A stretch of 41,176 nt of DNA, taken from positions 1 through 41,176 of the forward strand of contig JAGXSL010000022.1 of the NCBI GenBank assembly GCA_018333835.1, written 5' to 3'. The stretch's first letter is position 1, and each line of letters opens with the position of its first letter. Source of the DNA: Lysobacteraceae bacterium (GTDB lineage Bacteria > Pseudomonadota > Gammaproteobacteria > Xanthomonadales > Xanthomonadaceae). Below, one piece after another: positions 28,438 to 35,842 of the stretch. Below the pieces are notes generated by a model. It saw only the letters and a program-made list of their open reading frames with translations. It was not told the DNA's origin and did not search any database. Made by a program: the position numbers and the translations under genes.

Positions 28438-30852
28438 ATGGCCATCCTGCGCTTCACGCCGTCGCCCGACGAGGAGCTGTCGCCGGAGGAACTCTCGGCC
28501 TACCTCACCTCGATGATGCCGGAGATCCCCGGCTACCGGGTCATGCGGCGCATCGGCAAGGGCGGCATGAGCTTCGTCTACCTCGCGCTGCAGGAATCGC
28601 TGGACCGCCAGGTCGCCATCAAGATCACCGCGCCGGAGATCCTCCGCGACGAGGTCAGCAAGCAGCGTTTCGAGCAGGAGGCGCGCACCATCGCCAAGCT
28701 CGAGCATCCCTGCATCGTCGGCATCTACGAGGTCGGCCGCTCGCCGCAGGGCTTGATGTACTACGTCATGCCCTACCTCGCCAAGGGCCACCTCGGGCAG
28801 CGCGACCTGCGCAACGACGAGGCGCGCATCCTCGCCGTGCTGCGCTCGCTGCTGTCGGCGCTCGGCTACGCCCACACCCGCGGCATCGTCCACCGCGACG
28901 TCAAGGCCGAGAACGTGCTGTTCGACAACGCCGACCGGCCGGTGCTGGCCGATTTCGGCATCGCCCTGCCGTTCCGCAGTTCGGCCCGCATCACCAGCGT
29001 CGGCTTCGCGGTCGGCAGCGCCGCCTACATGGCGCCGGAGCAGGCCCGCGGCGACAACGTCGACGGCCGCGCCGACCTCTACGCGGTCGGCGTGCTGGCC
29101 TACGAGATGCTGACCGGCCGCCTGCCCTTCCAGGGCAACGACGCGCTGGCGCTGGCGGTGATGCACGCCCACGATCCGATCCCGCCGCTGCCGGTGGAGC
29201 GCCGGCACTGGCAGCCGCTGCTGTCGATCGCGATGGCGAAATCGCGCGACCAGCGCTTCCGCAACGCCGAGCAGATGCTGAGCGCGCTCGACGAACTCGA
29301 GCGCAAGCTCCAGGGCCGCCCTTCGCTGCCGCTGCCCGCCACCCCGGGCGGTGTGGCGGCCGGCACCACGCCGCTCCCCGTCGCCGATCCGCGGGCCGAC
29401 ACCGCGATCGCCCCGGCGACCCCCTCCGCGCCGGCCGCGGACGCGATGCCGGAAGCCGCGCGGACGCCGTGGCGGGCCTGGCCTTGGGTGGCGGCCGGCG
29501 CGCTGGCGCTGGGGCTCGCCGGGGGCGTCTGGTGGCTGTTCCCGGACCCCACCGCCGACGGTCGCGCCACGGTGGCGCTGGACCCGATCCTGCCGCAGCC
29601 CGATGCGCCCACCGTCGCCGACCCGATCGGCGCGGTGGTGGCGGCGATCGGTGCCGCCGCGGTCGAACCGGAGGGAGCCCGAGCTCCCGTTGCGGAGCCG
29701 TCCGTGGCCGGAACGGCCGGCGAGGCGGCCGGCACGCTCGGCTTCCAATCCCAGGCCCTGCCCTACGACCCGCGCCTGCCGGCGGCGCGTGAACTCGCGG
29801 CCGCCGAACGGCAGATCGCCCGCCTGCGGCTCAGCCTGCCGCCCGGCGACAATGCCCTCGACTCGCTGCGCGCCGCGCGCGCGCTGGCCCCGCGCGACCC
29901 CGCGCTGGCGCGCTTGGAGGACGCCCTGCTGGCGGCCTTCGCCGGCCAGTTCGAGCGCCTCGCGGCGGAAGGCCAGCACGAAGCCGCCGGTGCCGCTTGG
30001 CAACGCCTTGCCGCCTACGCCGACAGCGCCGGCCTGCGCACGCGGCCGGGTTGGACGGCGCTGGTGGCCGCCCGCGAAGCCGGAGTCCGCGACGCACTGG
30101 CAGAGGCGGCCCGCGGCCGCGATGCCGATCTGCTGGCCGCCGCCGAGGCCGACATCGCCCGCTTCGGCCTCGACCCGGCCACCTTCGCCGCCCCCTTGCG
30201 CGCCGCCCGCCTCGCCCTGCTGCCGGCCCCCGGCGCCCGCTTGGCCGGCCGTGGCCCGGCGATGCGGCTGGTGGTCGCGCCCACCGAAACCCGCAGCGGC
30301 TGGGCGGCGATGGAAACCGAGGTCACCCGCGCCGACTACGCCGCCTTCGCGGCGGCTACCGGCCGCGCCGAATCGCGCTGCCGCGGCGGCTTCCTCGATC
30401 GTCGCAGCTGGCGGTCGCCGGGCTTCGCCCAGGGCGCCGACGAACCGGTGGTCTGCGTCACCGCCGCCGACGCCGAGGCCTTCGCGCAATGGCACGGCCA
30501 ACGCTACGGCCACCGCTACCGCCTGCCCGATGCCACGCAGTGGCAGGCCATGGCCCGCGGCGCGCCCCGGGATTGCGCCGGCACCCGGCTCGACTGCGAC
30601 CGCCGCCCCGGCACCGTCCGCGCCGGCGCCGGGCAGGCCTCGCCGCTCGGCCTGCGCGACGTCGGCGGCAATGTCCGCGAATGGCTGGCCGGTGGCCGCG
30701 AGGCCGGCGGCGGCGGCTGGCGCACGCTGCCCGGCAGCCTGCCGGAAGCGGTGCAGACGGTCGCCGACCCGCGCGGCCAGGACGACCTCGGCTTCCGCCT
30801 CGTCCGCGAAGTCCCCCTCGACGAACTGCTGGCGGCAAGGAGCCGCGACTGA
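28438..30852 (+). CDS. Ser/Thr protein kinase with C-terminal FGE/SUMF1-like domain
   Basis: The 804-residue protein has an N-terminal Hanks-type kinase (about 33-300): glycine loop IGKGGMSFVYLA, catalytic Lys in VAIK (62), HRDVKAEN (152-159), DFG (172-174) and YMAPEQ. A proline/alanine-rich linker leads to one membrane helix (about 344-369), an alpha-helical segment, and a C-terminal formylglycine-generating-enzyme-like domain (about 604-793) with METEVTRADYAAF, YRLPDATQWQAMARG, GGNVREWL and GFRLV. The expected topology is kinase inside, FGE-like fold in the periplasm. The FGE part lacks the RGGSW/Cys pair of true enzymes, so it probably binds a ligand. Its stop overlaps the DUF502 start. 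Confidence 0.92.
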   Translation: MAILRFTPSPDEELSPEELSAYLTSMMPEIPGYRVMRRIGKGGMSFVYLALQESLDRQVAIKITAPEILRDEVSKQRFEQEARTIAKLEHPCIVGIYEVGRSPQGLMYYVMPYLAKGHLGQRDLRNDEARILAVLRSLLSALGYAHTRGIVHRDVKAENVLFDNADRPVLADFGIALPFRSSARITSVGFAVGSAAYMAPEQARGDNVDGRADLYAVGVLAYEMLTGRLPFQGNDALALAVMHAHDPIPPLPVERRHWQPLLSIAMAKSRDQRFRNAEQMLSALDELERKLQGRPSLPLPATPGGVAAGTTPLPVADPRADTAIAPATPSAPAADAMPEAARTPWRAWPWVAAGALALGLAGGVWWLFPDPTADGRATVALDPILPQPDAPTVADPIGAVVAAIGAAAVEPEGARAPVAEPSVAGTAGEAAGTLGFQSQALPYDPRLPAARELAAAERQIARLRLSLPPGDNALDSLRAARALAPRDPALARLEDALLAAFAGQFERLAAEGQHEAAGAAWQRLAAYADSAGLRTRPGWTALVAAREAGVRDALAEAARGRDADLLAAAEADIARFGLDPATFAAPLRAARLALLPAPGARLAGRGPAMRLVVAPTETRSGWAAMETEVTRADYAAFAAATGRAESRCRGGFLDRRSWRSPGFAQGADEPVVCVTAADAEAFAQWHGQRYGHRYRLPDATQWQAMARGAPRDCAGTRLDCDRRPGTVRAGAGQASPLGLRDVGGNVREWLAGGREAGGGGWRTLPGSLPEAVQTVADPRGQDDLGFRLVREVPLDELLAARSRD

Positions 30853-31526
30853 TGCGCAAACTGCGACGCTGGTTCATCGCCGGCCTGCTCACCCTGTTCC
30901 CGCTCTGGCTCGCCTGGCTGGTGGTGAGCGTGCTGTTCGGGCTGTTCTCCGACCTCTCCCGGCCCTGGGTCGAGCCGCTGCTCGACGGCCTCGCCGGGCG
31001 CTACCCGGAGACCTTCGGCTGGGCCGGCCACAGCGCCGCGATGGCGGTGTTCGGGCTGGTCGGCACCTTCGCCATCATCATCGCCGTCGGCGCGCTGGTG
31101 CGGCGGGTGGTCGGCCAGAACCTGCTCACCATGATCGAGAACCTGATCGCCCGGGTGCCGCTCGTCAACATCGTCTACTCCAGCGCGCGCAAGCTGCTCG
31201 ACCTGCTCCAGCAACCGCCCGGCAAGGCCCAGCGGGTGGTGCTGATCGAGTTCCCGCACCGCGACATGAAGGCGGTGGGCTTCGTCACCCGCGTCCTGCG
31301 CGAGGAAGGCAGCGACCGCGAACTGGCGGCGGTCTACGTGCCGACCACGCCCAACCCGACCTCGGGTTACCTCGAGGTGGTGCCGGTCGAACGGCTGGTG
31401 CCGACCGACTGGACCGTCGACGAGGCCATGGCCTTCATCATCTCTGGCGGCGCGGTGGCCCCGGCCTCGATGCCGTTCGAGTTGGCGCGGCGCACGGAAG
31501 GCAGGCCCTCGTCCGATCCGCCATGA
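30852..31526 (+). CDS. DUF502 membrane protein
   Basis: The 224-residue protein starts at ATG 30852, sharing its A with the kinase stop (TGATG). Two hydrophobic helices (WFIAGLLTLFPLWLAWLVV and VFGLVGTFAIIIAVGALV) are followed by the conserved IARVPLVNIVYSSARKLLDL segment and YVPTTPNPTSGYLEVVP, diagnostic of DUF502. The function of DUF502 is not established. The downstream thioredoxin-like gene overlaps it as ATGA, so kinase, DUF502 and thioredoxin should be made together. Confidence 0.9.
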   Translation: MRKLRRWFIAGLLTLFPLWLAWLVVSVLFGLFSDLSRPWVEPLLDGLAGRYPETFGWAGHSAAMAVFGLVGTFAIIIAVGALVRRVVGQNLLTMIENLIARVPLVNIVYSSARKLLDLLQQPPGKAQRVVLIEFPHRDMKAVGFVTRVLREEGSDRELAAVYVPTTPNPTSGYLEVVPVERLVPTDWTVDEAMAFIISGGAVAPASMPFELARRTEGRPSSDPP

Positions 31527-32080
31527 GGCGGCGGGGGCCGCCGGCCGAACCGGAAGACCGCCCCTGGTCCCGGCGCGGCGTGCTGGTCGGCCTGCTGGTC
31601 GCGTTGGCGCTCGGCGTGTGGTTGCGCGACCTGCCGGCCCTGCTGCGTCCGCCGCCGGTGGAAACGGCGGCGCTGGAGCGGCCGCGCCTCGACGCGACCG
31701 GCGCCCCGCGCCGGCTCGACGAGTGGGTCGGCCGGCCGGTGCTGGTGGCCTACGGAGCCCAATGGTGCCGCGACTGCCCGGCGCTGGTGGCGGCGGCCGA
31801 GGCCGCAGGCCGCGACACCGCCGCGGACCTCGTGGTGTTGCACATGCTGACCAGCGCCGAGGCGGGCTACGGCCACCCGCCCCGGGCCGCCGACGCGGCG
31901 GCCTGGGCGGAACGCTTCGGGCTGCCGGCGGAGCGGGTCTGGGCCGCCGACTTGAGCGCCAAGCCCTTGCCGGCCTGGACCCTGTTCGACGCCGAGGGCC
32001 GGGTGCTGGCCGAGCAGCACGGCCCGGTCGACCCGGCGCGGCTGGCCGCGGCGCTCGCCCGCCTGCCGGCCCCGCCCTGA
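31523..32080 (+). CDS. Membrane-anchored TlpA-like thioredoxin
   Basis: The 185-residue protein has an N-terminal membrane anchor (VLVGLLVALALGVWL) and a thioredoxin-like domain with AYGAQWCRDCPALVA (CxxC at 82-85). The long track ORF in this frame antisenses the kinase; the real start is ATG 31523, overlapping the DUF502 stop. With the anchor in the inner membrane the domain would face the periplasm. It is shorter than full TlpA/ResA proteins and lacks an obvious VPxTF loop (PLPAWTLFD occupies the place), so its redox role is inferred. It ends two bases from the convergent slyD stop. Confidence 0.8.
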   Translation: MRRRGPPAEPEDRPWSRRGVLVGLLVALALGVWLRDLPALLRPPPVETAALERPRLDATGAPRRLDEWVGRPVLVAYGAQWCRDCPALVAAAEAAGRDTAADLVVLHMLTSAEAGYGHPPRAADAAAWAERFGLPAERVWAADLSAKPLPAWTLFDAEGRVLAEQHGPVDPARLAAALARLPAPP

Positions 32081-32082
32081 GT

Positions 32083-32565
32083 TCAGTGGGGGTGCCCGCC
32101 CGGCCCGTGGACGTGGCCGTGCAGCACCTCCTCGACCGAGGCCTCGCGGACCTCGACGATCTCGATGTCGAAGTGCAGCGGCATGCCGGCCAGCGGGTGG
32201 TTGGCGTCGATGGTGACGCTGTCGGCCTCGACGCGGGCCACCACCACGGTGATCGGCCCCATCGGCCCCTGCGCCTCGAACTGCATGCCCGGCGCCAACT
32301 CGGCATCGGCCGGGAAGGCGGCGCGCGGCACGGCCTGCATCATCTCGGGGTTGTGCTCGCCATAGCCCTCGGCGGCCGGCACCACGACCTGGAAGCGGTC
32401 GCCGGCCACGCGGCCGGCCATGGCCTTCTCCAGGCCGGGGACGATCTGGCCGGCGCCGTGCAGATAGGGCAGCGGCTCGCGGCCGCGCGAGTCGTCGATG
32501 ACCTGGCCCTCGGGGCTGGTCAGGGTGTAGTGGAAGGAAGCGACGGTGCGCTCGGCGATCTGCAT
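32083..32565 (-). CDS. slyD: FKBP-type peptidyl-prolyl isomerase SlyD
   Basis: The 160-residue protein starts at ATG 32565 behind a strong GAGGAG; the track's earlier ATG has no such signal and would cross the cspA terminator. It shows EGQVIDDSRGREPLPYLHGA and QIVPGLEKAMAGRVAGDRF (FKBP core), the insert-in-flap chaperone domain, and a histidine-rich tail HGHVHGPGGHPH. SlyD is a cytoplasmic isomerase/chaperone that binds nickel through its tail and helps hydrogenase maturation in E. coli. The histidine tail here is short compared with E. coli. Confidence 0.94.
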   Translation of the reverse strand: MQIAERTVASFHYTLTSPEGQVIDDSRGREPLPYLHGAGQIVPGLEKAMAGRVAGDRFQVVVPAAEGYGEHNPEMMQAVPRAAFPADAELAPGMQFEAQGPMGPITVVVARVEADSVTIDANHPLAGMPLHFDIEIVEVREASVEEVLHGHVHGPGGHPH

Positions 32566-32581
32566 CGAATTCTCCTCGGTC

Positions 32582-32614
32582 GAAAAAGAAAAACCCCGGG
32601 CTTTCGGCCCGGGG
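32582..32614 (-). terminator. Intrinsic terminator of the cold-shock gene
   Basis: On the minus strand CCCCGGGC and GCCCGGGG form a perfect 8-bp stem around a CGAAA loop, followed by TTTTTCTTTTT. It lies 28 bases after the cold-shock stop and 17 bases before the slyD start, so slyD should need its own promoter or read-through. Confidence 0.92.
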
Positions 32615-32641
32615 TTCTCCACGCGTGGACGTGCTCTGGCC

Positions 32642-32851
32642 TCAGAGCGCCTGGACGGCGTCGGCCTGCAGGCCCTTCGGGCCCTTGACGACGGTGAAGC
32701 TGACCTTCTGGCCTTCCTTCAGCGTCTTGAAGCCGGCGCCCTGGATCGAGCGGAAGTGGACGAAGAGGTCCTCCCCGCCGTCGCGCGAAATGAAGCCGAA
32801 GCCCTTGGCGTCGTTGAACCACTTGACGGTTCCGGTCTGACGATCGGACAT
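32642..32851 (-). CDS. CspA-family cold-shock protein
   Basis: The 69-residue OB-fold protein [20 protein letters not shown] carries RNP1 (KGFGFI) and RNP2 (LFVHF) and ends [11 protein letters not shown]. Such proteins bind single-stranded RNA and DNA and melt RNA structure. An AGGAGA ribosome binding site precedes the ATG. The terminator downstream and the promoter about 150 bases upstream define a single-gene transcript with a leader of about 140 bases, as is usual for cold-inducible csp genes. Confidence 0.96.
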   Translation of the reverse strand: MSDRQTGTVKWFNDAKGFGFISRDGGEDLFVHFRSIQGAGFKTLKEGQKVSFTVVKGPKGLQADAVQAL

Positions 32852-32997
32852 GGTTGTCTCCTGAAAACAGTTTTGAAGGGATTACACCGATGGACCGGCG
32901 GCTGTCTGCTGGGAGGCAACACAAGGGCGATGTAGCGGATCGTCGATCTACCGCATCGGGACACAATTCACCGTGACCCGGCAAGCTCAGCGCCGCT

Positions 32998-33026
32998 ACC
33001 ATAAAGCTTTCCGGTGCGGTTGCCAA
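32998..33026 (-). promoter_or_regulatory. Promoter of the cold-shock gene
   Basis: Reading the minus strand, TTGGCA (33021-33026) and TATGGT (32998-33003) are spaced 17 bases apart. The implied start near 32991 leaves a leader of about 140 bases before the ATG at 32851. A second TTGACA lies just upstream at 33032-33037 without a matching -10. Confidence 0.55.
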
Positions 33027-33069
33027 GCGTTTGTCAAGAGGGGGCGTGCCGGACGCGGCCGCCGGATGC

Positions 33070-33075
33070 TAGGAT
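33070..33075 (+). promoter_or_regulatory. Extended -10 of the metal cluster
   Basis: TGCTAGGAT contains an extended -10 (TG-N-TAGGAT). A start site seven bases downstream would fall on the ATG at 33082, so this mRNA might be leaderless; the G-run before the ATG is too close to act as a normal ribosome binding site. Confidence 0.3.
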
Positions 33076-33081
33076 GGGGGG

Positions 33082-33462
33082 ATGGCCCGTCGATCCCGCC
33101 CCTGGCTGCGCCTTGCCACCCTCGGCCTGCTGGCCCTGGCCCTGCTACTGCAGGCGGGGACCGTGCTGGCCTTCGGCGGCTGCGGTGCCATGCCTGCGGC
33201 GACCACGGGGGAGGCGGCCGAAGCCCCGCCCTGCCACCCGCCCGCCCCGGCTCCGGCCGATGCCGACGCGGCGGACGGCGACGGGACCCCCTGCCTCGCC
33301 GGCGACAGCACGTGGTGCGCCTGGGCCTGTTCCCTGGTGGCCGCCGACCCGCCGGCGCTGCCGGCCGGGTCCCTCCTGACTGCGCCGGAAAGCCCCGTCG
33401 GCCTGCCCACGCCGCTCGCCACCCGTACGCTGCCGGTGCCGCAGGAACCGCCTCGCGCCTGA
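33082..33462 (+). CDS. Small exported Cys-containing protein, CopL-like
   Basis: The 126-residue protein has a signal peptide (LATLGLLALALLLQAGTVLAF) and a low-complexity mature part with six spaced cysteines (CGAMP, PPCHPP, PCLAG, WCAWACS). Its layout resembles the CopL-family metal-binding regulatory proteins of Xanthomonadaceae, but the His content is far lower, so the match is tentative. It opens a same-strand cluster with an HMA protein and a MerT-like protein, which supports a role in metal sensing or binding. Confidence 0.55.
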   Translation: MARRSRPWLRLATLGLLALALLLQAGTVLAFGGCGAMPAATTGEAAEAPPCHPPAPAPADADAADGDGTPCLAGDSTWCAWACSLVAADPPALPAGSLLTAPESPVGLPTPLATRTLPVPQEPPRA

Positions 33463-33540
33463 ATCGAGCCCTCCGCCGCCTGTTGCGGTGCCACCGCGGG
33501 CCCTGCCCGCGCCGCTCGATTCCCTGATCGCGAGATTCCC

Positions 33541-34185
33541 ATGCCCCGATTCCTCCCGATGGCCCTGGCGGCCGTCGCCCTGCTGGCCGCCGACCCCGGC
33601 CAAGCCCGCCCCGTCACCTACGCCGGCGGCCACGTCGTGGTCCTCGACCACCAGCCCACGCTCGACCAGTGGCGCTACACCCATTCGCCGAGCTTCCGCT
33701 GGTCGGTGAGTGTCGGCGGCCTGCGTGCCGACCACCTCGGCCGCAGCCACCACCTCGACGTCGACTACCTGCGCGCCGCCCGCCTGCTGCGCCGCTGGAA
33801 CCTGCCCGAAGCGCAGGCCAACGCCTTCCTCTGGGGCGGTCTCGGCCAGTCCCGCACTGGGCTGGGCGATGGCCTCTCCCGCCACGTCGGCCTGCAGCTC
33901 GACTACGAGACGCGGCGCATCTACACCGCTCTGGTCAGCGAGCTGCACGAGGGTGACGGCTGGTCGCACCGATTCGACACGGTGTCGCTCGGCTGGGCAC
34001 CCTACCTGCACGACGTCGACCGCATGGCGACCTGGCTCGTGCTGAAGGGCATGCACACCAGCAACGCCGACGACGAAAGCCTGAAGGGCGCGCTGGTGCT
34101 GCGCTTCTTCACCACCCGCTGGTGGCTGGAGGCCGGTGCCGACGAGGACGGCCGGCCGCTCGCCAACCTGATGGTCAACTTCTGA
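33541..34185 (+). CDS. Exported protein of unknown function, outer-membrane-like
   Basis: The 214-residue protein has a signal peptide (LPMALAAVALLAADPGQA). Its mature part alternates polar and hydrophobic residues (ATWLVLKGMHT, GALVLRFFTTRWWLEAGAD) and ends in Phe, as many outer-membrane beta-barrels do. I do not recognise a named family. It lies between the CopL-like gene and the HMA gene, 78 bases after the former and 38 bases before the latter, so it probably belongs to the same metal-related unit. Confidence 0.72.
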   Translation: MPRFLPMALAAVALLAADPGQARPVTYAGGHVVVLDHQPTLDQWRYTHSPSFRWSVSVGGLRADHLGRSHHLDVDYLRAARLLRRWNLPEAQANAFLWGGLGQSRTGLGDGLSRHVGLQLDYETRRIYTALVSELHEGDGWSHRFDTVSLGWAPYLHDVDRMATWLVLKGMHTSNADDESLKGALVLRFFTTRWWLEAGADEDGRPLANLMVNF

Positions 34186-34223
34186 AACCCGTGTCGTACG
34201 ACACCCCCCACGAGGAGAATCCC

Positions 34224-34562
34224 ATGTCCTTCATCAAGCCACTCGCCCCGCTCGCCCTGGCGCTCGCCGCCATGCTCGCCAGCACCGGCCTCGACGCCCG
34301 CAGCCTGCGGGTGGAGGTCAACGGCCTGGTCTGCGCCTTCTGCGCCGACGGCATCCGCGCCGCCTTCGCCCGCCAGCCGGGTGTTTCCGAAGTCTTCGTC
34401 AGCTTGGAAGACCGTCTGGTCGCCATCGCCCTCGAGCCCGGGCAGGACATCAGCGACGAGACCACGAAGAAACTGCTGACCGACGCCGGCTACACCGTGG
34501 TGCGCGTCGAGCGCACCGAGGCCACGCTGGCCGAGATCCGCGCCGAGGCCGAACGTGACTGA
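34224..34562 (+). CDS. Periplasmic HMA-domain metal-binding protein (MerP-like)
   Basis: The 112-residue protein starts at ATG 34224 behind GAGGAG and has a signal peptide (LALALAAMLASTGLDA). A heavy-metal-associated fold follows: VNGLVCAFCADGIRAAF with the CxxC metal site, then VSLEDRLVAIAL and LLTDAGYTVVRVER. MerP uses GMTCAAC at the same place; here it is GLVCAFC, so metal preference may differ. It overlaps the MerT-like gene by 8 bases, the pairing found in mercury operons, but no MerA or MerR is present. Confidence 0.85.
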   Translation: MSFIKPLAPLALALAAMLASTGLDARSLRVEVNGLVCAFCADGIRAAFARQPGVSEVFVSLEDRLVAIALEPGQDISDETTKKLLTDAGYTVVRVERTEATLAEIRAEAERD

Positions 34563-34980
34563 GCCCTTTGATGGCATCCCGCAGGGCGCCCCGCGCGCCC
34601 TGCTGGCCCCGGCCCGGCAGGGCCTGTGGGGGGCCGGGGCCGCGCTGCTCACCAGCACCGGCACCCTGGTCTGCTGCGTGCTGCCGGCGGTGATGGTGAG
34701 CCTCGGGGCCGGTGCCGCGCTGGCCGGCCTGGTGACGGCGGTGCCGCAGATCGTCTGGCTCTCCGAGCGCAAGGGCCTGCTGTTCGGCACCGCCGCCGCG
34801 GCCCTGCTGCTGGCCGGCGCGCTGCTGTGGCGGGCGCGCTCGGCGCCCTGCCCGGCCGATCCGGCGCTGGCGCGGGCCTGCGGCCGGCTGCGGCGCTGGT
34901 CGGTGGGGATCTACATCGCCTCGGTGCTCGCCACGCTCACCGGCGCGCTGTTCGCCTTCGTGCTGCCGGCGCTGGGCTGA
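34555..34980 (+). CDS. MerT-like metal transport membrane protein
   Basis: The 141-residue protein starts at GTG 34555. Helix one carries the cysteine pair VCCVLPAVMVSLGAG, as MerT does (ACCLGP). Two more helices follow with a loop between them holding two further cysteines (APCPADPALARACG), again like MerT. By analogy it would move a metal ion received from the periplasmic HMA protein across the inner membrane. The ion is unknown. Confidence 0.75.
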   Translation: MTEPFDGIPQGAPRALLAPARQGLWGAGAALLTSTGTLVCCVLPAVMVSLGAGAALAGLVTAVPQIVWLSERKGLLFGTAAAALLLAGALLWRARSAPCPADPALARACGRLRRWSVGIYIASVLATLTGALFAFVLPALG

Positions 34981-35003
34981 ACCCGCAGCCTCGGGCCATG
35001 GAA

Positions 35004-35027
35004 CCGGCGATCGCTTGCGATCGCCGG
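35004..35027. terminator. Hairpin between convergent genes
   Basis: CCGGCGATCGC-TT-GCGATCGCCGG is a perfect inverted repeat with 11-base arms between the MerT-like stop and the rluF stop. There is no T-run, so it may be a stalling hairpin or a bidirectional terminator helped by Rho. Confidence 0.5.
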
Positions 35028-35028
35028 G

Positions 35029-35748
35029 CTACCACTCCGTCCGGTTCGGCAGCAGGCCGCGCAGCTCGGCGTCGGTGAGGTTGCGCCACTGCCCGGGCTT
35101 CAGGCGGCCGATCGCGATGTTGACGATGCGGCTGCGGAACAGCCGCTTCACCCGGTAGCCGAAGTGCTGGCACATCAGGCGGATCTGCCGGTTGAGCCCT
35201 TGCGTCAGCACGATGCGGAAGCCGACCGGGCCGATCTTCGCCACCTTGCAGGGCAGGGTCGCCTGCCCGTGCACCGGGATGCCGCCGCGCGCCATGCCGC
35301 GCAGGAAGGCCTCGGTCACGTCCTTGTTGACGCCGACCAGATACTCCTTCTCCTTGCTGTTCTCGGCACGCAGGATCTCGTTGACGATGTCGCCGTTGCT
35401 GGTCAGCAGGATCAGCCCCTCGCTGTCCTTGTCGAGGCGGCCGATCGGGAAGATGCGCTGCTCGTGGCCGATGGCTTCGATGATGTTGCCGGCGACCTCG
35501 GCCTCGGTGGTGCAGGTGACGCCGACCGGCTTGTGGTAGGCGATGTAGACGTGGCGCCGCTTGTTGGCGGCACCCGGCGCGCGCGGCGCGACGGTCTGGC
35601 CGTCGACGGCGACCCGGTCGCCTTCGCCGAGTTCGGCGCCGACCCGGGCGCGGAGACCGTTGACGGTGACGCGGCCCTCGCCGATCAGGCGGTCGGCTTC
35701 GCGGCGCGAGCAGAAGCCCGCCTCGGAGAGGTACTTGTTCAGGCGCAT
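35029..35748 (-). CDS. rluF: 23S rRNA pseudouridine synthase RluF
   Basis: The 239-residue protein starts at ATG 35748 (MRLNKYLSEAGFCSRREADR), where the S4 RNA-binding domain begins; the longer track ORF runs into the peptidase promoter. The catalytic motif is IGRLDKDSEGLILLTSNGD, followed by KEYLVGVNKDVTEAF and QGLNRQIRLMCQHFGYRVKRL. The KEYLV and RQIRxMC patterns match RluF, which modifies U2604 of 23S rRNA, better than RluB. It lacks the long basic C-terminal tail of E. coli RluF. Confidence 0.9.
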   Translation of the reverse strand: MRLNKYLSEAGFCSRREADRLIGEGRVTVNGLRARVGAELGEGDRVAVDGQTVAPRAPGAANKRRHVYIAYHKPVGVTCTTEAEVAGNIIEAIGHEQRIFPIGRLDKDSEGLILLTSNGDIVNEILRAENSKEKEYLVGVNKDVTEAFLRGMARGGIPVHGQATLPCKVAKIGPVGFRIVLTQGLNRQIRLMCQHFGYRVKRLFRSRIVNIAIGRLKPGQWRNLTDAELRGLLPNRTEW

Positions 35749-35842
35749 CGCTGCGTGCCGAGGGAGAAGGGGCGCGCAGGATAGCGTCGGGCGGCGCTTT
35801 CGGCGATGCTCCGGCTTCCCGCCACCACCCGACGTCGCCCGC

